The notes under the pieces were generated by a model. That model saw nothing but the letters and a program-made list of their open reading frames with translations, made no database searches and had not been told where the DNA came from. A stretch of DNA of 64,000 nucleotides from assembly GCF_001020565.1 (NCBI RefSeq), contig NZ_LDAS01000001.1, forward strand, positions 2,442,520-2,506,519, read 5' to 3'. Below, one piece after another: positions 35,732 through 44,680 of this stretch. Both the position numbers and the translations under genes were made by a program. The DNA comes from Maribacter thermophilus (GTDB lineage: Bacteria > Bacteroidota > Bacteroidia > Flavobacteriales > Flavobacteriaceae). Numbering within the stretch: the first letter of the stretch is position 1; each line of letters starts with the position of its first letter.

Positions 35732-36319
35732 TTATTCCCCTTCTTTAGGAGCTTCTTCTTCCTTTGCTTCTGCAGCAGGTGCTTCTTCTGCAGGTGCTTC
35801 AGCGGCAGCTTCGGCAACAGCTTCTACTTCTGCTTCGGCACTCTCACCTTCTGGAGTTTCTGGAAGTTCGGCAGCAGCGGCTTCGGCAGCTCTCTTTTCG
35901 TTTATTACTTTTTCAGCGGCCAATGCTTGTGCTTTCGCTTCTTCCTTGGCTTTGTTCAATCCGCCTTTTTTGGCATCGATAGCAGCTTCTTTTTCAGCAA
36001 CCCAAGCATTGAATTTTTCTTCCGCTTGCTCTTCTGTCAAAGCTCCTTTGGCAACACCGCCCAATAAGTGATGTTTTAATAAAACTCCTCTGTAAGATAG
36101 TATTGCTCTGGCAGTATCTGTTGGTTGTGCACCGTTCTGTAACCACTTCACGGAACTGTCAACATCTAGCTCAATAGTAGCTGGGTTGGTATTAGGATTG
36201 TAGATTCCTAATTTTTCCAAAAATTTACCATCTCTCTTTGCTCTTGCATCTGCGGCAACGACCCAGTAAAATGGTTTTCCTTTTTTACCGTGTCTCTGTA
36301 ATCTAATTTTAACTGGCAT
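35732..36319 (-). CDS. rpsP: 30S ribosomal protein bS16 with acidic Ala/Glu-rich tail
   Basis: 195 residues. The first 85 or so are the ribosomal bS16 core (MPVKIRLQRHGKKGKPFYWV to ILSYRGVLLKHHL). The remaining 110 are a low-complexity Ala/Glu/Lys-rich extension ending EEEAPKEGE. Such tails occur in Bacteroidota bS16. Operon with rimM. A structured leader precedes it, so autogenous control is possible. Confidence 0.95.
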   Translation of the reverse strand: MPVKIRLQRHGKKGKPFYWVVAADARAKRDGKFLEKLGIYNPNTNPATIELDVDSSVKWLQNGAQPTDTARAILSYRGVLLKHHLLGGVAKGALTEEQAEEKFNAWVAEKEAAIDAKKGGLNKAKEEAKAQALAAEKVINEKRAAEAAAAELPETPEGESAEAEVEAVAEAAAEAPAEEAPAAEAKEEEAPKEGE

Positions 36320-36335
36320 ATCACATTAATTATGT

Positions 36336-36446
36336 AGGGTGCCCGACCCTCGGTTATTAATTCTAGTTTTTTAACTCTTTCGCCGTCAGAGAGCTGGGCC
36401 CAGCTGAAAGCGGGTGCAAATATAATTGAATTTCACGAATACACAA
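36336..36446 (-). promoter_or_regulatory. rpsP promoter and candidate ribosomal-protein leader
   Basis: On the minus strand the -33 TTG (36446-36444) and -7 TATATTTG (36424-36417) have 19 bp between them. Transcription would begin near 36410. The resulting leader of about 90 nt contains a self-complementary AGCTGGGCCCAGCT (36392-36405), enclosed by CTTTC/GAAAG arms, and a second hairpin AGGGT-CGGGC-ACCCT (36350-36336) 17 bases before the ATG. The CACCCG at its 5' end can pair with CGGG in the second loop. This looks like a bS16 autoregulatory leader; fold and function are inference. Confidence 0.55.
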
Positions 36447-36450
36447 TATC

Positions 36451-36869
36451 TTTTTTACAGTTTATAAGAAACCTTGAGCATTGCTATTCTAGGCAATATG
36501 AACGTTCGCCGATCACTGATCAAGAAATCGGAGAAAGAACTTTGCTGTTTAAACCGAGTATTGAAAACATTCATAACAATCAGCAACAAAACTTTATTAT
36601 CTTTTAAAAATTGTAATAGAACACAATAACCTCTTCTCTTTTCTCAATAATACCTTTATATAATCTGTTTAATCTATGCCCATAAAAAAAATCAAATTTA
36701 ATCAGATCCATAAAAGCTATCCCTAAAAATAAAAACCGTTAATAACTCGTAGCAAATCGGTTTTACCAACCCATAGGTTTTCTGTAATTTTATCTGTTCC
36801 TTACAAAACTAGTTCCCGAATTATATATTTTCCATTTTTTTCGGAAAACAGCATAAAAACACACGTAGT
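36451..36869. other. AT-rich gap between rpsP and dnaE
   Basis: About 420 bases with no convincing gene on either strand and no clear repeat. It must hold the dnaE promoter; I could not pick one with confidence. Confidence 0.5.
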
Positions 36870-39800
36870 ATGTACCTCATTTTTGATACTGAAACCACCG
36901 GATTACCAAAACGTTGGGACGCCCCCATTACCGACACGGACAACTGGCCCCGCTGTATACAGATAGCATGGCAGTTGCACGACGACATGGGTAGACTTAT
37001 AGAGCACCAAGACTACTTGGTAAAGCCCGAAGGGTTCAATATTCCCTACGATGCGGAAAAGATCCATGGTATATCTACCGAGCTGGCCGAAAAGGATGGT
37101 ATTCCCTTGGCAGAGGTCTTGGAGAAGTTCAATGCCGCCATGGCCAAAACGAAGTTTATCGTGGGGCAAAATGTGGGTTTTGACGTGAACATCATGGGGG
37201 CTGAATTCCATAGAATGGGTGTTGAAAACCCTTTACAGGAACTCCCCGTTTTGGATACCTGTACGGAACATACGGCACAGTTATGTCAAATACCCGGTGG
37301 GCGTGGAGGTAAATTCAAGCTTCCTACCCTGACCGAGCTTCACGAGTTCTTGTTCGGCGAACCTTTCGCCGAGGCCCACAACGCTACGGCAGATGTTGAG
37401 GCCACTACCCGTTGTTTTTTAGAGCTGATAAGAAAAAGACAGTACACGGCCGAGCAACTGGATGTACAGCCCGATTACTTTGAGAATTTCTCGGAGGCCA
37501 ACCCGCAAGAGATAGAGCTCATCGGTCTTAAGCACATCAACTTAAAACAGGCCTCCAAAAAAATAGCGGACGCCCTATGGGAAAAGGATACCGGTGGCGT
37601 TTCGCAAGAAGAGATACAGGAAAACCTGGCCACCTTGGAGTCGGCCAGTTTTGCCCATCTGCACAATCATACCCAGTTTTCCATATTACAGTCCACCATA
37701 AGCATCCCCGACCTGATCAAGGCAACGGCGGAGGCCAGAATGCCCGCTGTGGCCATGACGGACCATGCCAATATGATGGGGGCCTTTCACTTTGTGAACG
37801 GGGTTATTAACCACAACAAGGGAGTGGCCGCCAAAAATGAGGAAAACAAAAAAAGGTACGAAGCCACGCAAAACGGAACCCTCCAAGAAGGAGAGGAACC
37901 CCTTCACGAACTACCTGAACCCATTCCCGAGATTACACCTATTATAGGTTGCGAATTTCACGTGTGCGAAGACCACTCCAACAAATCGCAAAAAGACAAT
38001 GGTTATCAGATCGTGATGCTTGCCAAAAACAAGCAAGGGTACCTTAACCTGGCCAAAATGTCTTCCATCGCCTTTGTGGAAGGGAAGTACTACGTGCCCC
38101 GTATCGACAAAAAAATTATTGAACAGTATAAGGAAGACATCATTGTACTTACCGGAAACCTGTACGGTGAGGTGCCCAGTAAAATACTGAACGTAGGAGA
38201 GAAACAGGCCGAGGAAGCCCTTATCTGGTGGAAAGAGATGTTTGGCGACGACCTGTATATAGAGATCATGCGCCACGGACAGGAAGACGAAAACCGCGTT
38301 AACCAAGTGTTGATCCAATTCGCCAAAAAATACAATATAAAACTGGTAGCCACCAACAACACCTATTATGTCAACAAAGAAAATGCCCATGCGCACGACA
38401 TCCTTTTGTGCGTAAAGGACGGCGAAAAGCAGTCGACCCCCATAGGCCGTGGTCGCGGTTACCGCTATGGCCTTCCGAACCAAGAGTACTACTTTAAGTC
38501 CTCTGACGAAATGAAGGAACTCTTTAAGGACATACCGGAGGCCATCATCAACATACAGGAAATTATCGACAAGGTAGAGACCTTTACCTTGGCCCGCGAC
38601 GTGCTCTTGCCCGCTTTTGACATCCCCGAAGAATTTCAGTTCGAGGAAGACAAATTGGACGGGGGCAAGCGTGGAGAAAACAAATACTTGCGCCATATTA
38701 CCTATGAGGGCGCAAAAAAGAGATACGGCGAAATTACGCCCGAAATAGACGAGCGACTCGATTTTGAGCTTAAGGTGATCGAAAAAACGGGATATCCGGG
38801 TTATTTCTTGATCGTGGAAGATTTTATCAGGGCAGCCAGAAACATGGGGGTTTCCGTGGGACCCGGCCGTGGATCCGCAGCAGGATCTGCCGTGGCCTAC
38901 TGTTTGGGGATCACCAATTTGGACCCTATTAAGTACGACCTCCTTTTTGAGCGTTTCCTAAATCCGGATCGTGTGAGTATGCCCGATATCGATATCGATT
39001 TTGATGATGAGGGGCGTAGCCGTGTAATGGACTATGTGATCGAGAAATACGGGGCCAACCAAGTAGCACAGATCATTACCTATGGTACCATGGCCGCCAA
39101 ATCATCTATCCGCGATACGGCCCGTGTACTGGACCTGCCACTGAGCGATGCCGACCGTATGGCGAAGCTCATCCCCAACATGTCCAAACTAAAAAAGATC
39201 ATCGGGGTAGACGAAAAGGTACTTCGTAGTAAGTTCAACAGCGAGGAACTCGAAAAAATAAACGAACTCCTGAACATTTCCGAGGGCGATGGCCTGGAAT
39301 CGGAAACCCTGAACCAAGCTTACGTTTTAGAGGGGTCTGTTCGTAATACGGGTATCCATGCCTGTGGGGTGATCATTACCCCGGACGATATCACCAAGTT
39401 CGTTCCCGTGGCATTGGCCAAGGATTCCGACATGTACTGTACCCAGTTCGACAACTCGGTGGTAGAAAGTGCGGGACTGTTAAAAATGGATTTCTTGGGA
39501 TTAAAGACCCTGACCCTGATCAAGGATACCGTAAAGATCGTGAAAGCGAAACACGGTATAGAGCTGGATCCCGAAAATTTTCCGCTGGACGACGAAAAAA
39601 CATACGAGCTTTTCCAACGGGGTGAGACGATTGGGGTGTTCCAATACGAATCGCCCGGTATGCAAAAGCACATGCGTGCGTTAAAGCCCACGGTCTTTGC
39701 GGATTTGATTGCCATGAACGCCCTGTACCGTCCGGGACCGATGGAATACATACCCAGTTTTATCGCACGTAAACACGGTACCGAAGAAATTGTGTACGAC

Positions 39801-41306
39801 CTCGAGGCCTGCGAAGAATACCTTGCCGAAACCTACGGCATTACGGTATACCAAGAGCAGGTGATGCTCCTTTCGCAAAAACTGGCCGATTTCACCAAGG
39901 GTGAAGCCGACGTCTTGCGTAAGGCCATGGGTAAAAAGCAAAAGCACGTACTGGACAAAATGAAGCCCAAGTTCATTGAACAGGCATCCGCAAAAGGACA
40001 TCCTGTAGATAAGCTGGAGAAAATATGGAAAGACTGGGAAGCATTTGCCGCCTACGCCTTTAACAAGTCGCACTCTACCTGTTACGCGTGGATCGCCTAC
40101 CAAACGGCCTATTGTAAGGCCCACTACCCTGCCGAATACATGGCTGCCGTGCTGTCGAACAACATGAACGACATAAAACAGGTCACCTTCTTTATGGAAG
40201 AATGTAAGCGAATGGGGCTCGATGTTTTAGGTCCGGATGTAAACGAATCGTACTACAAGTTTGCGGTAAACGATGCCGGTGCCGTACGTTTCGGAATGGG
40301 AGCTATTAAAGGTGTCGGAAAAGGTGCTGTTGATACTATTGTAGAGGAAAGAAAAGAAAACGGCCCCTTTAAATCTGTCTTTGACATGGCCAAGCGCATC
40401 GATTTGCGGGCCGCCAACAAAAAGGCTTTTGAAAACTTGGCGCTTGCCGGTGGATTCGATTCTTTGGGAGACACCCATAGGGCCCAATATTTTCATAATG
40501 AAGGAGATGGAATCACCTTTTTGGAAAAAGTAATCAAATACGGTGCTAAATTTCAAGAGAACGAAAATTCCGCTCAGGTAAGCCTCTTTGGTGAAGCCAG
40601 TGAAGTCACCATCCCCGAACCTATCGTTCCGCCCTGTGAAGAATGGGGAACCATGGAAAAGCTGCGTAGAGAAAAAGAAGTGGTGGGCATCTATATTTCC
40701 GGACACCCCTTAGATGATTTTAAAACTGAGATCAATGCCTTCTGCAATGCCAATCTTTCTTGCTGCAGCGATTTACCAAGTTACGTAAACCGAGAACTAA
40801 CTTTCGCCGGGGTCATTACCGATGTGCAACACAGAATATCAAAAAACGGAAAGGGATGGGCCGCTTTCACCATGGAAGATTATACAGACTCCTTTGAGTT
40901 TAGGATCTTTGGTGAAGAATACCTCAAATTCAGGCATTTTTTAATGCCAAACTCTTTTGTGTACGTAAAACTATATGTTCGAGAAGGGTGGACAAACAAA
41001 GACACGGGCAAAAAAGGAGACCCCCGTATGCAGTTCAACAGTTTTATGTTACTACAGGATGTGATGGAAACCTATGCCAAAAAACTAACCATAAACTTAA
41101 ACATCGACGAATTAAAAGAAGAGGACGTGCTGCAATTAAAGGACACCTTGGTCACCCACAAGGGCGATCACCAGCTTAACTTTGTCGTGTATGAAATGCA
41201 AGAACAGATAAAAGTTCGACTATCTAGCAGAAAACAAAAAGTCCAAATTTCAAGCGAACTGCTAAAAAAATTGGAAAAAGAACAAATTCATTATAAATTG
41301 AACTAG
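36870..41306 (+). CDS. dnaE: DNA polymerase III alpha subunit with N-terminal proofreading exonuclease domain
   Basis: Replicative polymerase, 1478 residues. Residues 1 to about 190 form a DnaQ-type 3'-5' exonuclease: Asp6 and Glu8 in IFDTETTG and the late AHNATADVEAT with His170 and Asp175. From about 261 is the PHP domain (FAHLHNHTQFS, MTDHANMMGAF). The polymerase core follows, with the catalytic aspartates in PDIDIDFDDEG (about 704-714), then helix-hairpin-helix and OB-fold regions. Ordinary DnaE lacks the exonuclease; the fusion is, from memory, shared among Flavobacteriia. Codons from about 36900 to 40250 are much richer in G+C than the last kilobase, a sharp step inside one gene. Confidence 0.96.
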   Translation: MYLIFDTETTGLPKRWDAPITDTDNWPRCIQIAWQLHDDMGRLIEHQDYLVKPEGFNIPYDAEKIHGISTELAEKDGIPLAEVLEKFNAAMAKTKFIVGQNVGFDVNIMGAEFHRMGVENPLQELPVLDTCTEHTAQLCQIPGGRGGKFKLPTLTELHEFLFGEPFAEAHNATADVEATTRCFLELIRKRQYTAEQLDVQPDYFENFSEANPQEIELIGLKHINLKQASKKIADALWEKDTGGVSQEEIQENLATLESASFAHLHNHTQFSILQSTISIPDLIKATAEARMPAVAMTDHANMMGAFHFVNGVINHNKGVAAKNEENKKRYEATQNGTLQEGEEPLHELPEPIPEITPIIGCEFHVCEDHSNKSQKDNGYQIVMLAKNKQGYLNLAKMSSIAFVEGKYYVPRIDKKIIEQYKEDIIVLTGNLYGEVPSKILNVGEKQAEEALIWWKEMFGDDLYIEIMRHGQEDENRVNQVLIQFAKKYNIKLVATNNTYYVNKENAHAHDILLCVKDGEKQSTPIGRGRGYRYGLPNQEYYFKSSDEMKELFKDIPEAIINIQEIIDKVETFTLARDVLLPAFDIPEEFQFEEDKLDGGKRGENKYLRHITYEGAKKRYGEITPEIDERLDFELKVIEKTGYPGYFLIVEDFIRAARNMGVSVGPGRGSAAGSAVAYCLGITNLDPIKYDLLFERFLNPDRVSMPDIDIDFDDEGRSRVMDYVIEKYGANQVAQIITYGTMAAKSSIRDTARVLDLPLSDADRMAKLIPNMSKLKKIIGVDEKVLRSKFNSEELEKINELLNISEGDGLESETLNQAYVLEGSVRNTGIHACGVIITPDDITKFVPVALAKDSDMYCTQFDNSVVESAGLLKMDFLGLKTLTLIKDTVKIVKAKHGIELDPENFPLDDEKTYELFQRGETIGVFQYESPGMQKHMRALKPTVFADLIAMNALYRPGPMEYIPSFIARKHGTEEIVYDLEACEEYLAETYGITVYQEQVMLLSQKLADFTKGEADVLRKAMGKKQKHVLDKMKPKFIEQASAKGHPVDKLEKIWKDWEAFAAYAFNKSHSTCYAWIAYQTAYCKAHYPAEYMAAVLSNNMNDIKQVTFFMEECKRMGLDVLGPDVNESYYKFAVNDAGAVRFGMGAIKGVGKGAVDTIVEERKENGPFKSVFDMAKRIDLRAANKKAFENLALAGGFDSLGDTHRAQYFHNEGDGITFLEKVIKYGAKFQENENSAQVSLFGEASEVTIPEPIVPPCEEWGTMEKLRREKEVVGIYISGHPLDDFKTEINAFCNANLSCCSDLPSYVNRELTFAGVITDVQHRISKNGKGWAAFTMEDYTDSFEFRIFGEEYLKFRHFLMPNSFVYVKLYVREGWTNKDTGKKGDPRMQFNSFMLLQDVMETYAKKLTINLNIDELKEEDVLQLKDTLVTHKGDHQLNFVVYEMQEQIKVRLSSRKQKVQISSELLKKLEKEQIHYKLN

Positions 41307-41338
41307 AAAACACTACGGCCGCCAATGAATCACAGAAA

Positions 41339-42571
41339 TTGAAAAGAAAATCGATCTATGTACTATCCGCGTTACTGATAGCGGCTTTTGTGACCTTAAA
41401 ACTGTACCGCCATTTTTCGGGACCAGAGGAAAATTATCTAGACCCCAAAGTAATCGCCTATCATTTCAATGGCAATGGTTTTGTAGGTTCCACCACCTGT
41501 ATGGAATGTCATCAAGAAGTATATGAATCACACATTCTCACCCCACATTTCAACACCTCTGCCTATGCTACGTTAGATAAGGTAAAGGCAAGTTTTGAAG
41601 AAGGCAAAAACACCTTATCGCTTTTGGATGCCAATTTTCTAATGACCACCAAGAACGGCACCCCTTTTCAACATGCGAAATTAAAATATGGCGACCACAG
41701 GGAGTTTGATTGGAGTATGGATATCATCATAGGCTCGGGGTCTAAAGGGCAATCATACCTGAGCCAGCAACCAGAAGGACTGTACCAATTACAAGCATCG
41801 TACTACGTGCCTTCCAACTCTTGGATAAATAGCCCCAACTACACCAATAGGTTAAACCCTTTACGTGCGGTTAACGACCAGTGCCTCAAATGCCATGTCA
41901 CCTTTGCCAAAAATTTGGGCCCCACAGACGTATCCAACAAGTACGACATCACAAAAATGGTCATGGGCATAGACTGCGAAAGGTGTCATGGGCCAGGCCA
42001 ACAGCATGTTGTAAACAAAAGAAACCACCCACAATCTCGCGATACCTCTATGGTACAAATGGCTTCCCTATCCAGGCAGCAAAGGTTAGACCTCTGTGCA
42101 TCTTGCCATTCGGGCCTTAGAAACAACCAGATCAAGAACCCTTTTAAGTTCTTGCCCGGAGACACCCTTTCAAATTTCTCGAAAAATTACCATTCGCTCC
42201 GGCCTAACAGCAAGCTAGATGTCCATGGAAACCAATACGGCCTACTTACCAGTAGCAAATGCTTTACCGAGTCTACCTCAATGGATTGCATAACCTGCCA
42301 TGACCCACATAAAAACCAACGCGGCGACCACTCCTATTTTAACGCCAAATGCATGCAATGCCATAGCAAAGCCACTGTAGAATGCAGCATACCGGAAAAT
42401 AATATGGGGCAAAAAAACAATAATTGCATACAATGCCACATGCCCGTGATACCCTCACAGGCTATGCAGGTACAGCTAAATAAAGAAGAAAACACGGTGC
42501 CCGTTGGCGTACGAACACACTATATAGCCATTTATGACAAAGGGAGCGAACCCCCAAAAAATAAGGAATAG
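41339..42571 (+). CDS. Heptahaem cytochrome c
   Basis: 410 residues. An N-terminal membrane anchor or signal (YVLSALLIAAFVTLKL) then seven CxxCH haem c sites: CMECH (54-58), CLKCH, CERCH, CASCH, CITCH, CMQCH and CIQCH. Periplasmic multihaem electron carrier or oxidoreductase of the doubled-CxxCH group. No partner catalytic gene is adjacent, so its electron donor and acceptor are unknown. The start is TTG at 41339; no in-frame ATG precedes the first haem, and the nearby ATG at 41325 is in another frame. Confidence 0.85.
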   Translation: MKRKSIYVLSALLIAAFVTLKLYRHFSGPEENYLDPKVIAYHFNGNGFVGSTTCMECHQEVYESHILTPHFNTSAYATLDKVKASFEEGKNTLSLLDANFLMTTKNGTPFQHAKLKYGDHREFDWSMDIIIGSGSKGQSYLSQQPEGLYQLQASYYVPSNSWINSPNYTNRLNPLRAVNDQCLKCHVTFAKNLGPTDVSNKYDITKMVMGIDCERCHGPGQQHVVNKRNHPQSRDTSMVQMASLSRQQRLDLCASCHSGLRNNQIKNPFKFLPGDTLSNFSKNYHSLRPNSKLDVHGNQYGLLTSSKCFTESTSMDCITCHDPHKNQRGDHSYFNAKCMQCHSKATVECSIPENNMGQKNNNCIQCHMPVIPSQAMQVQLNKEENTVPVGVRTHYIAIYDKGSEPPKNKE

Positions 42572-42668
42572 AATAAAACAATCGGGCAATAACGAAAACG
42601 AATACTTACCCTGTAAGGAAACTGTATAATATTTGACTAAATTTGCATAATCTTTAAAAGCAATAATC

Positions 42669-42986
42669 ATGGCATTAGAAATAACAGATGCTACTTTTGA
42701 TGAAGTAGTTTTAAAAAGTGATAAACCTGTAGTAGTAGATTTTTGGGCCGCTTGGTGCGGACCTTGTAGAATGGTGGGTCCGATCATTGACGAAGTCAGT
42801 AACGAATATGAGGGCAAAGCCGTTGTAGGTAAAGTGGATGTAGATGCCAATCAAGAGTTTGCCGCTAAATACGGAGTAAGAAACATACCTACCGTATTGG
42901 TATTTAAAGATGGTGAAATAGCCAGCAGACAAGTAGGTGTTTCTCCCAAGAAAGTTTACACAGACGCTATAGATGCACTTCTATAA
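42669..42986 (+). CDS. trxA: Thioredoxin
   Basis: 105 residues, standard size. Active-site WCGPC in WAAWCGPCRM, the cis-proline region NIPTVLVFKDG and the usual end. Cytoplasmic disulfide reductase. A -7 element TAAATTTG lies at 42638-42645 and a terminator follows, so it is its own transcription unit. Confidence 0.97.
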   Translation: MALEITDATFDEVVLKSDKPVVVDFWAAWCGPCRMVGPIIDEVSNEYEGKAVVGKVDVDANQEFAAKYGVRNIPTVLVFKDGEIASRQVGVSPKKVYTDAIDALL

Positions 42987-43010
42987 GGTTAAAATTTAAT
43001 ATTTTATTAG

Positions 43011-43037
43011 AAAGGTCTGGCAGAAGTCAGACCTTTT
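43011..43037 (+). terminator. Terminator of trxA
   Basis: Arms AAAGGTCTG and CAGACCTTT with a GCAGAAGT loop and a T run. Confidence 0.9.
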
Positions 43038-43056
43038 TTATTTTATCTTTATTGCT

Positions 43057-43986
43057 GTGAACCTACAATCAGAATTAAATAAGGCAGCTCTCTTTCCCAA
43101 TCTGGAACTTTTGGCCAACCAGGTGGTAGAAGGTTTTATCAGCGGTATTCACAAGAGTCCGTTTCATGGATTTTCTGCGGAATTTGCCGAACATAAGATT
43201 TACAACAATGGAGAGAGTACCAAGCATATAGACTGGAAGCTTTTTGCCAAGACCGATAAGCTATACACCAAAAGGTACGAAGAAGAGACCAATTTAAGGT
43301 GCCATATGATCTTGGACAACTCTGCCTCTATGTATTACCCCAAGGTAAAACAGCTAGAAATTGGTAACCTCAACAAAATAGGTTTCGGCATCTTGGCCAT
43401 TGCCGCCTTAATGAACGTACTCAAAAAACAGCGCGATGCCGTTGGCCTAAGCGTATACTCGGACCATTATAATTTCTATGCGCCCGAAAAAGGCAGTGAA
43501 CGCCATTTTCAAATGCTCTTGGCACAACTTAGTAAAATAGGAACCTCAAAAGAAGCCGCTAAAGAAACCAAGACCTATACCTATCTACACCAGATAGCGG
43601 AAAAAATAAAAAGAAGAAGCCTTATCTTTTTGTTTACGGACATGTTTCAAACAGAAAAGGAGGATACCGAACTATTTGAAGCCCTTAGACATTTAAAATA
43701 TAACAAGCACGAGGTAGTGCTGTTCCACTTAATGGATAAGGAACACGAGCTACATTTTAATTTTGACAATACCCCAAAACGCTTTTTAGATGTTGAAACA
43801 GGCGAACATTTAGATTTATACGCCGACAACATTAAAGAAGCCTATGAGCAGCGTATTACCCAATATTTCAATGATATAAAGCTAAAATGCGCCCAATACC
43901 GAATAAAATATATTGATATTGATGTAAAAAGCGACTTTTCTACCGTATTGAATACTTTTCTGGTGGAACGGAACAATTTTCTATAA
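43057..43986 (+). CDS. DUF58 domain-containing protein
   Basis: 309 residues. The family segment HKSPFHGFSAEFAEH, YNNGESTKHIDWKLFAKTDK and the VWA-like MILDNSASM metal-site region are all present. In Bacteroidota such proteins usually sit beside a MoxR ATPase and VWA/BatA genes and are thought to take part in chaperone-like protein complexes. No MoxR gene is adjacent here. The start is GTG at 43057. Confidence 0.88.
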   Translation: MNLQSELNKAALFPNLELLANQVVEGFISGIHKSPFHGFSAEFAEHKIYNNGESTKHIDWKLFAKTDKLYTKRYEEETNLRCHMILDNSASMYYPKVKQLEIGNLNKIGFGILAIAALMNVLKKQRDAVGLSVYSDHYNFYAPEKGSERHFQMLLAQLSKIGTSKEAAKETKTYTYLHQIAEKIKRRSLIFLFTDMFQTEKEDTELFEALRHLKYNKHEVVLFHLMDKEHELHFNFDNTPKRFLDVETGEHLDLYADNIKEAYEQRITQYFNDIKLKCAQYRIKYIDIDVKSDFSTVLNTFLVERNNFL

Positions 43987-44011
43987 TTGAAAAAAAAATT
44001 AAAAGAAAATG

Positions 44012-44042
44012 TTTGCGCAATTGAATAAGCGATGTATATTTG
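44012..44042 (+). promoter_or_regulatory. tRNA-Asp promoter
   Basis: TTTG at 44012-44015, 19 bp, TATATTTG at 44035-44042: a textbook Bacteroidota housekeeping promoter, 18 bases before the tRNA. Confidence 0.85.
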
Positions 44043-44059
44043 CACTCGCTAAACGCCAC

Positions 44060-44133
44060 GGTCTGGTAGTTCAGTTGGTTAGAATACCTGCCTGTCACGC
44101 AGGGGGTCGCGGGTTCGAGTCCCGTCCAGACCG
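44060..44133 (+). tRNA. tRNA-Asp(GTC)
   Basis: A 74-nt cloverleaf. Acceptor arms GGTCTGG and CCAGACC pair perfectly; the anticodon loop CTGTCAC carries GTC with a CCTGC/GCAGG stem; the T arm is GCGGG-TTCGAGT-CCCGT (with a G-T pair). Discriminator is G; CCA is not encoded. Confidence 0.97.
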
Positions 44134-44134
44134 C

Positions 44135-44167
44135 AAGAAGCCTTCGAGAAATCGGAGGCTTTTTTAG
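44135..44167 (+). terminator. Terminator of tRNA-Asp
   Basis: Hairpin arms AAGCCTTCGA and TCGGAGGCTT with one G-T type mismatch, then TTTTT. Confidence 0.75.
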
Positions 44168-44170
44168 TTT

Positions 44171-44269
44171 ATGGAAAATTTCTACGTATATATCATTTAT
44201 TCCGCCTCACACGATGTCTTTTACAAAGGGCACTCCGCAGACTATAAACGGCGACTGCAAGAGATATAA
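44171..44269 (+). pseudogene. Truncated GIY-YIG nuclease remnant
   Basis: A 32-codon frame reading MENFYVYIIYSASHDVFYKG then HSADYKRRLQEI and a stop. This is the N-terminal half of a GIY-YIG domain (the YVYII and FYKG segments, and the K-RL helix with its arginines). A functional single-domain protein would be about 85-100 residues. No continuation is recognisable after the stop. It lies directly downstream of a tRNA gene. Confidence 0.7.
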
Positions 44270-44371
44270 TAATCCTACCCATATAAAATTGAGACTACCA
44301 CCTACCTGTTTTTTAAACCTTTTTCTTTTTCAAAAGTCTTACTAACACGTGTAACCCAAACTATTATAACT

Positions 44372-44584
44372 ATGAGGCATTTTGTTATTTTAATTTCGGC
44401 ATTCTTTTTATTCAACCTGTCATCGTGTGCAACACACGTAGCAACAGAACCTGCTCAGGTCACCATTGTTAAAAAAGCTCCTAGAAATCATAAAGTTGTC
44501 ATTGTTAAAGGCAAACGTTATTATTTCTGGAACGGCAATCACTACAGAAAAACCAGAAGAGGGTACATTTTGGTTCATGTTTAA
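44372..44584 (+). CDS. Small lipoprotein, unknown function
   Basis: 70 residues. Lipoprotein signal with lipobox LSSC (Cys19), then a short basic domain rich in Tyr and Arg: VVIVKGKRYYFWNGNHYRK. No acidic residues follow the cysteine, unlike the lipoproteins further right, so it is probably held in the periplasm. I do not recognise a named family with certainty. Confidence 0.7.
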   Translation: MRHFVILISAFFLFNLSSCATHVATEPAQVTIVKKAPRNHKVVIVKGKRYYFWNGNHYRKTRRGYILVHV

Positions 44585-44680
44585 AAACTATCTGCCAAAG
44601 CAGAAATTTGAACAGAATTCCCCAGATACCCGTTATTATATAGAAAACGGGAGCTAGAACCAAAGACCAAAAGGGGTGCT

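Noticed and set aside
36392-36405. AGCTGGGCCCAGCT as a regulator operator
   Set aside because: It lies downstream of the rpsP -7 element, inside the expected transcript, so a role in leader RNA is more likely than an operator.
37911-38696. A 261-codon frame on the minus strand inside dnaE
   Set aside because: Antisense shadow caused by the GC-rich codon use of dnaE; the product resembles no protein family.
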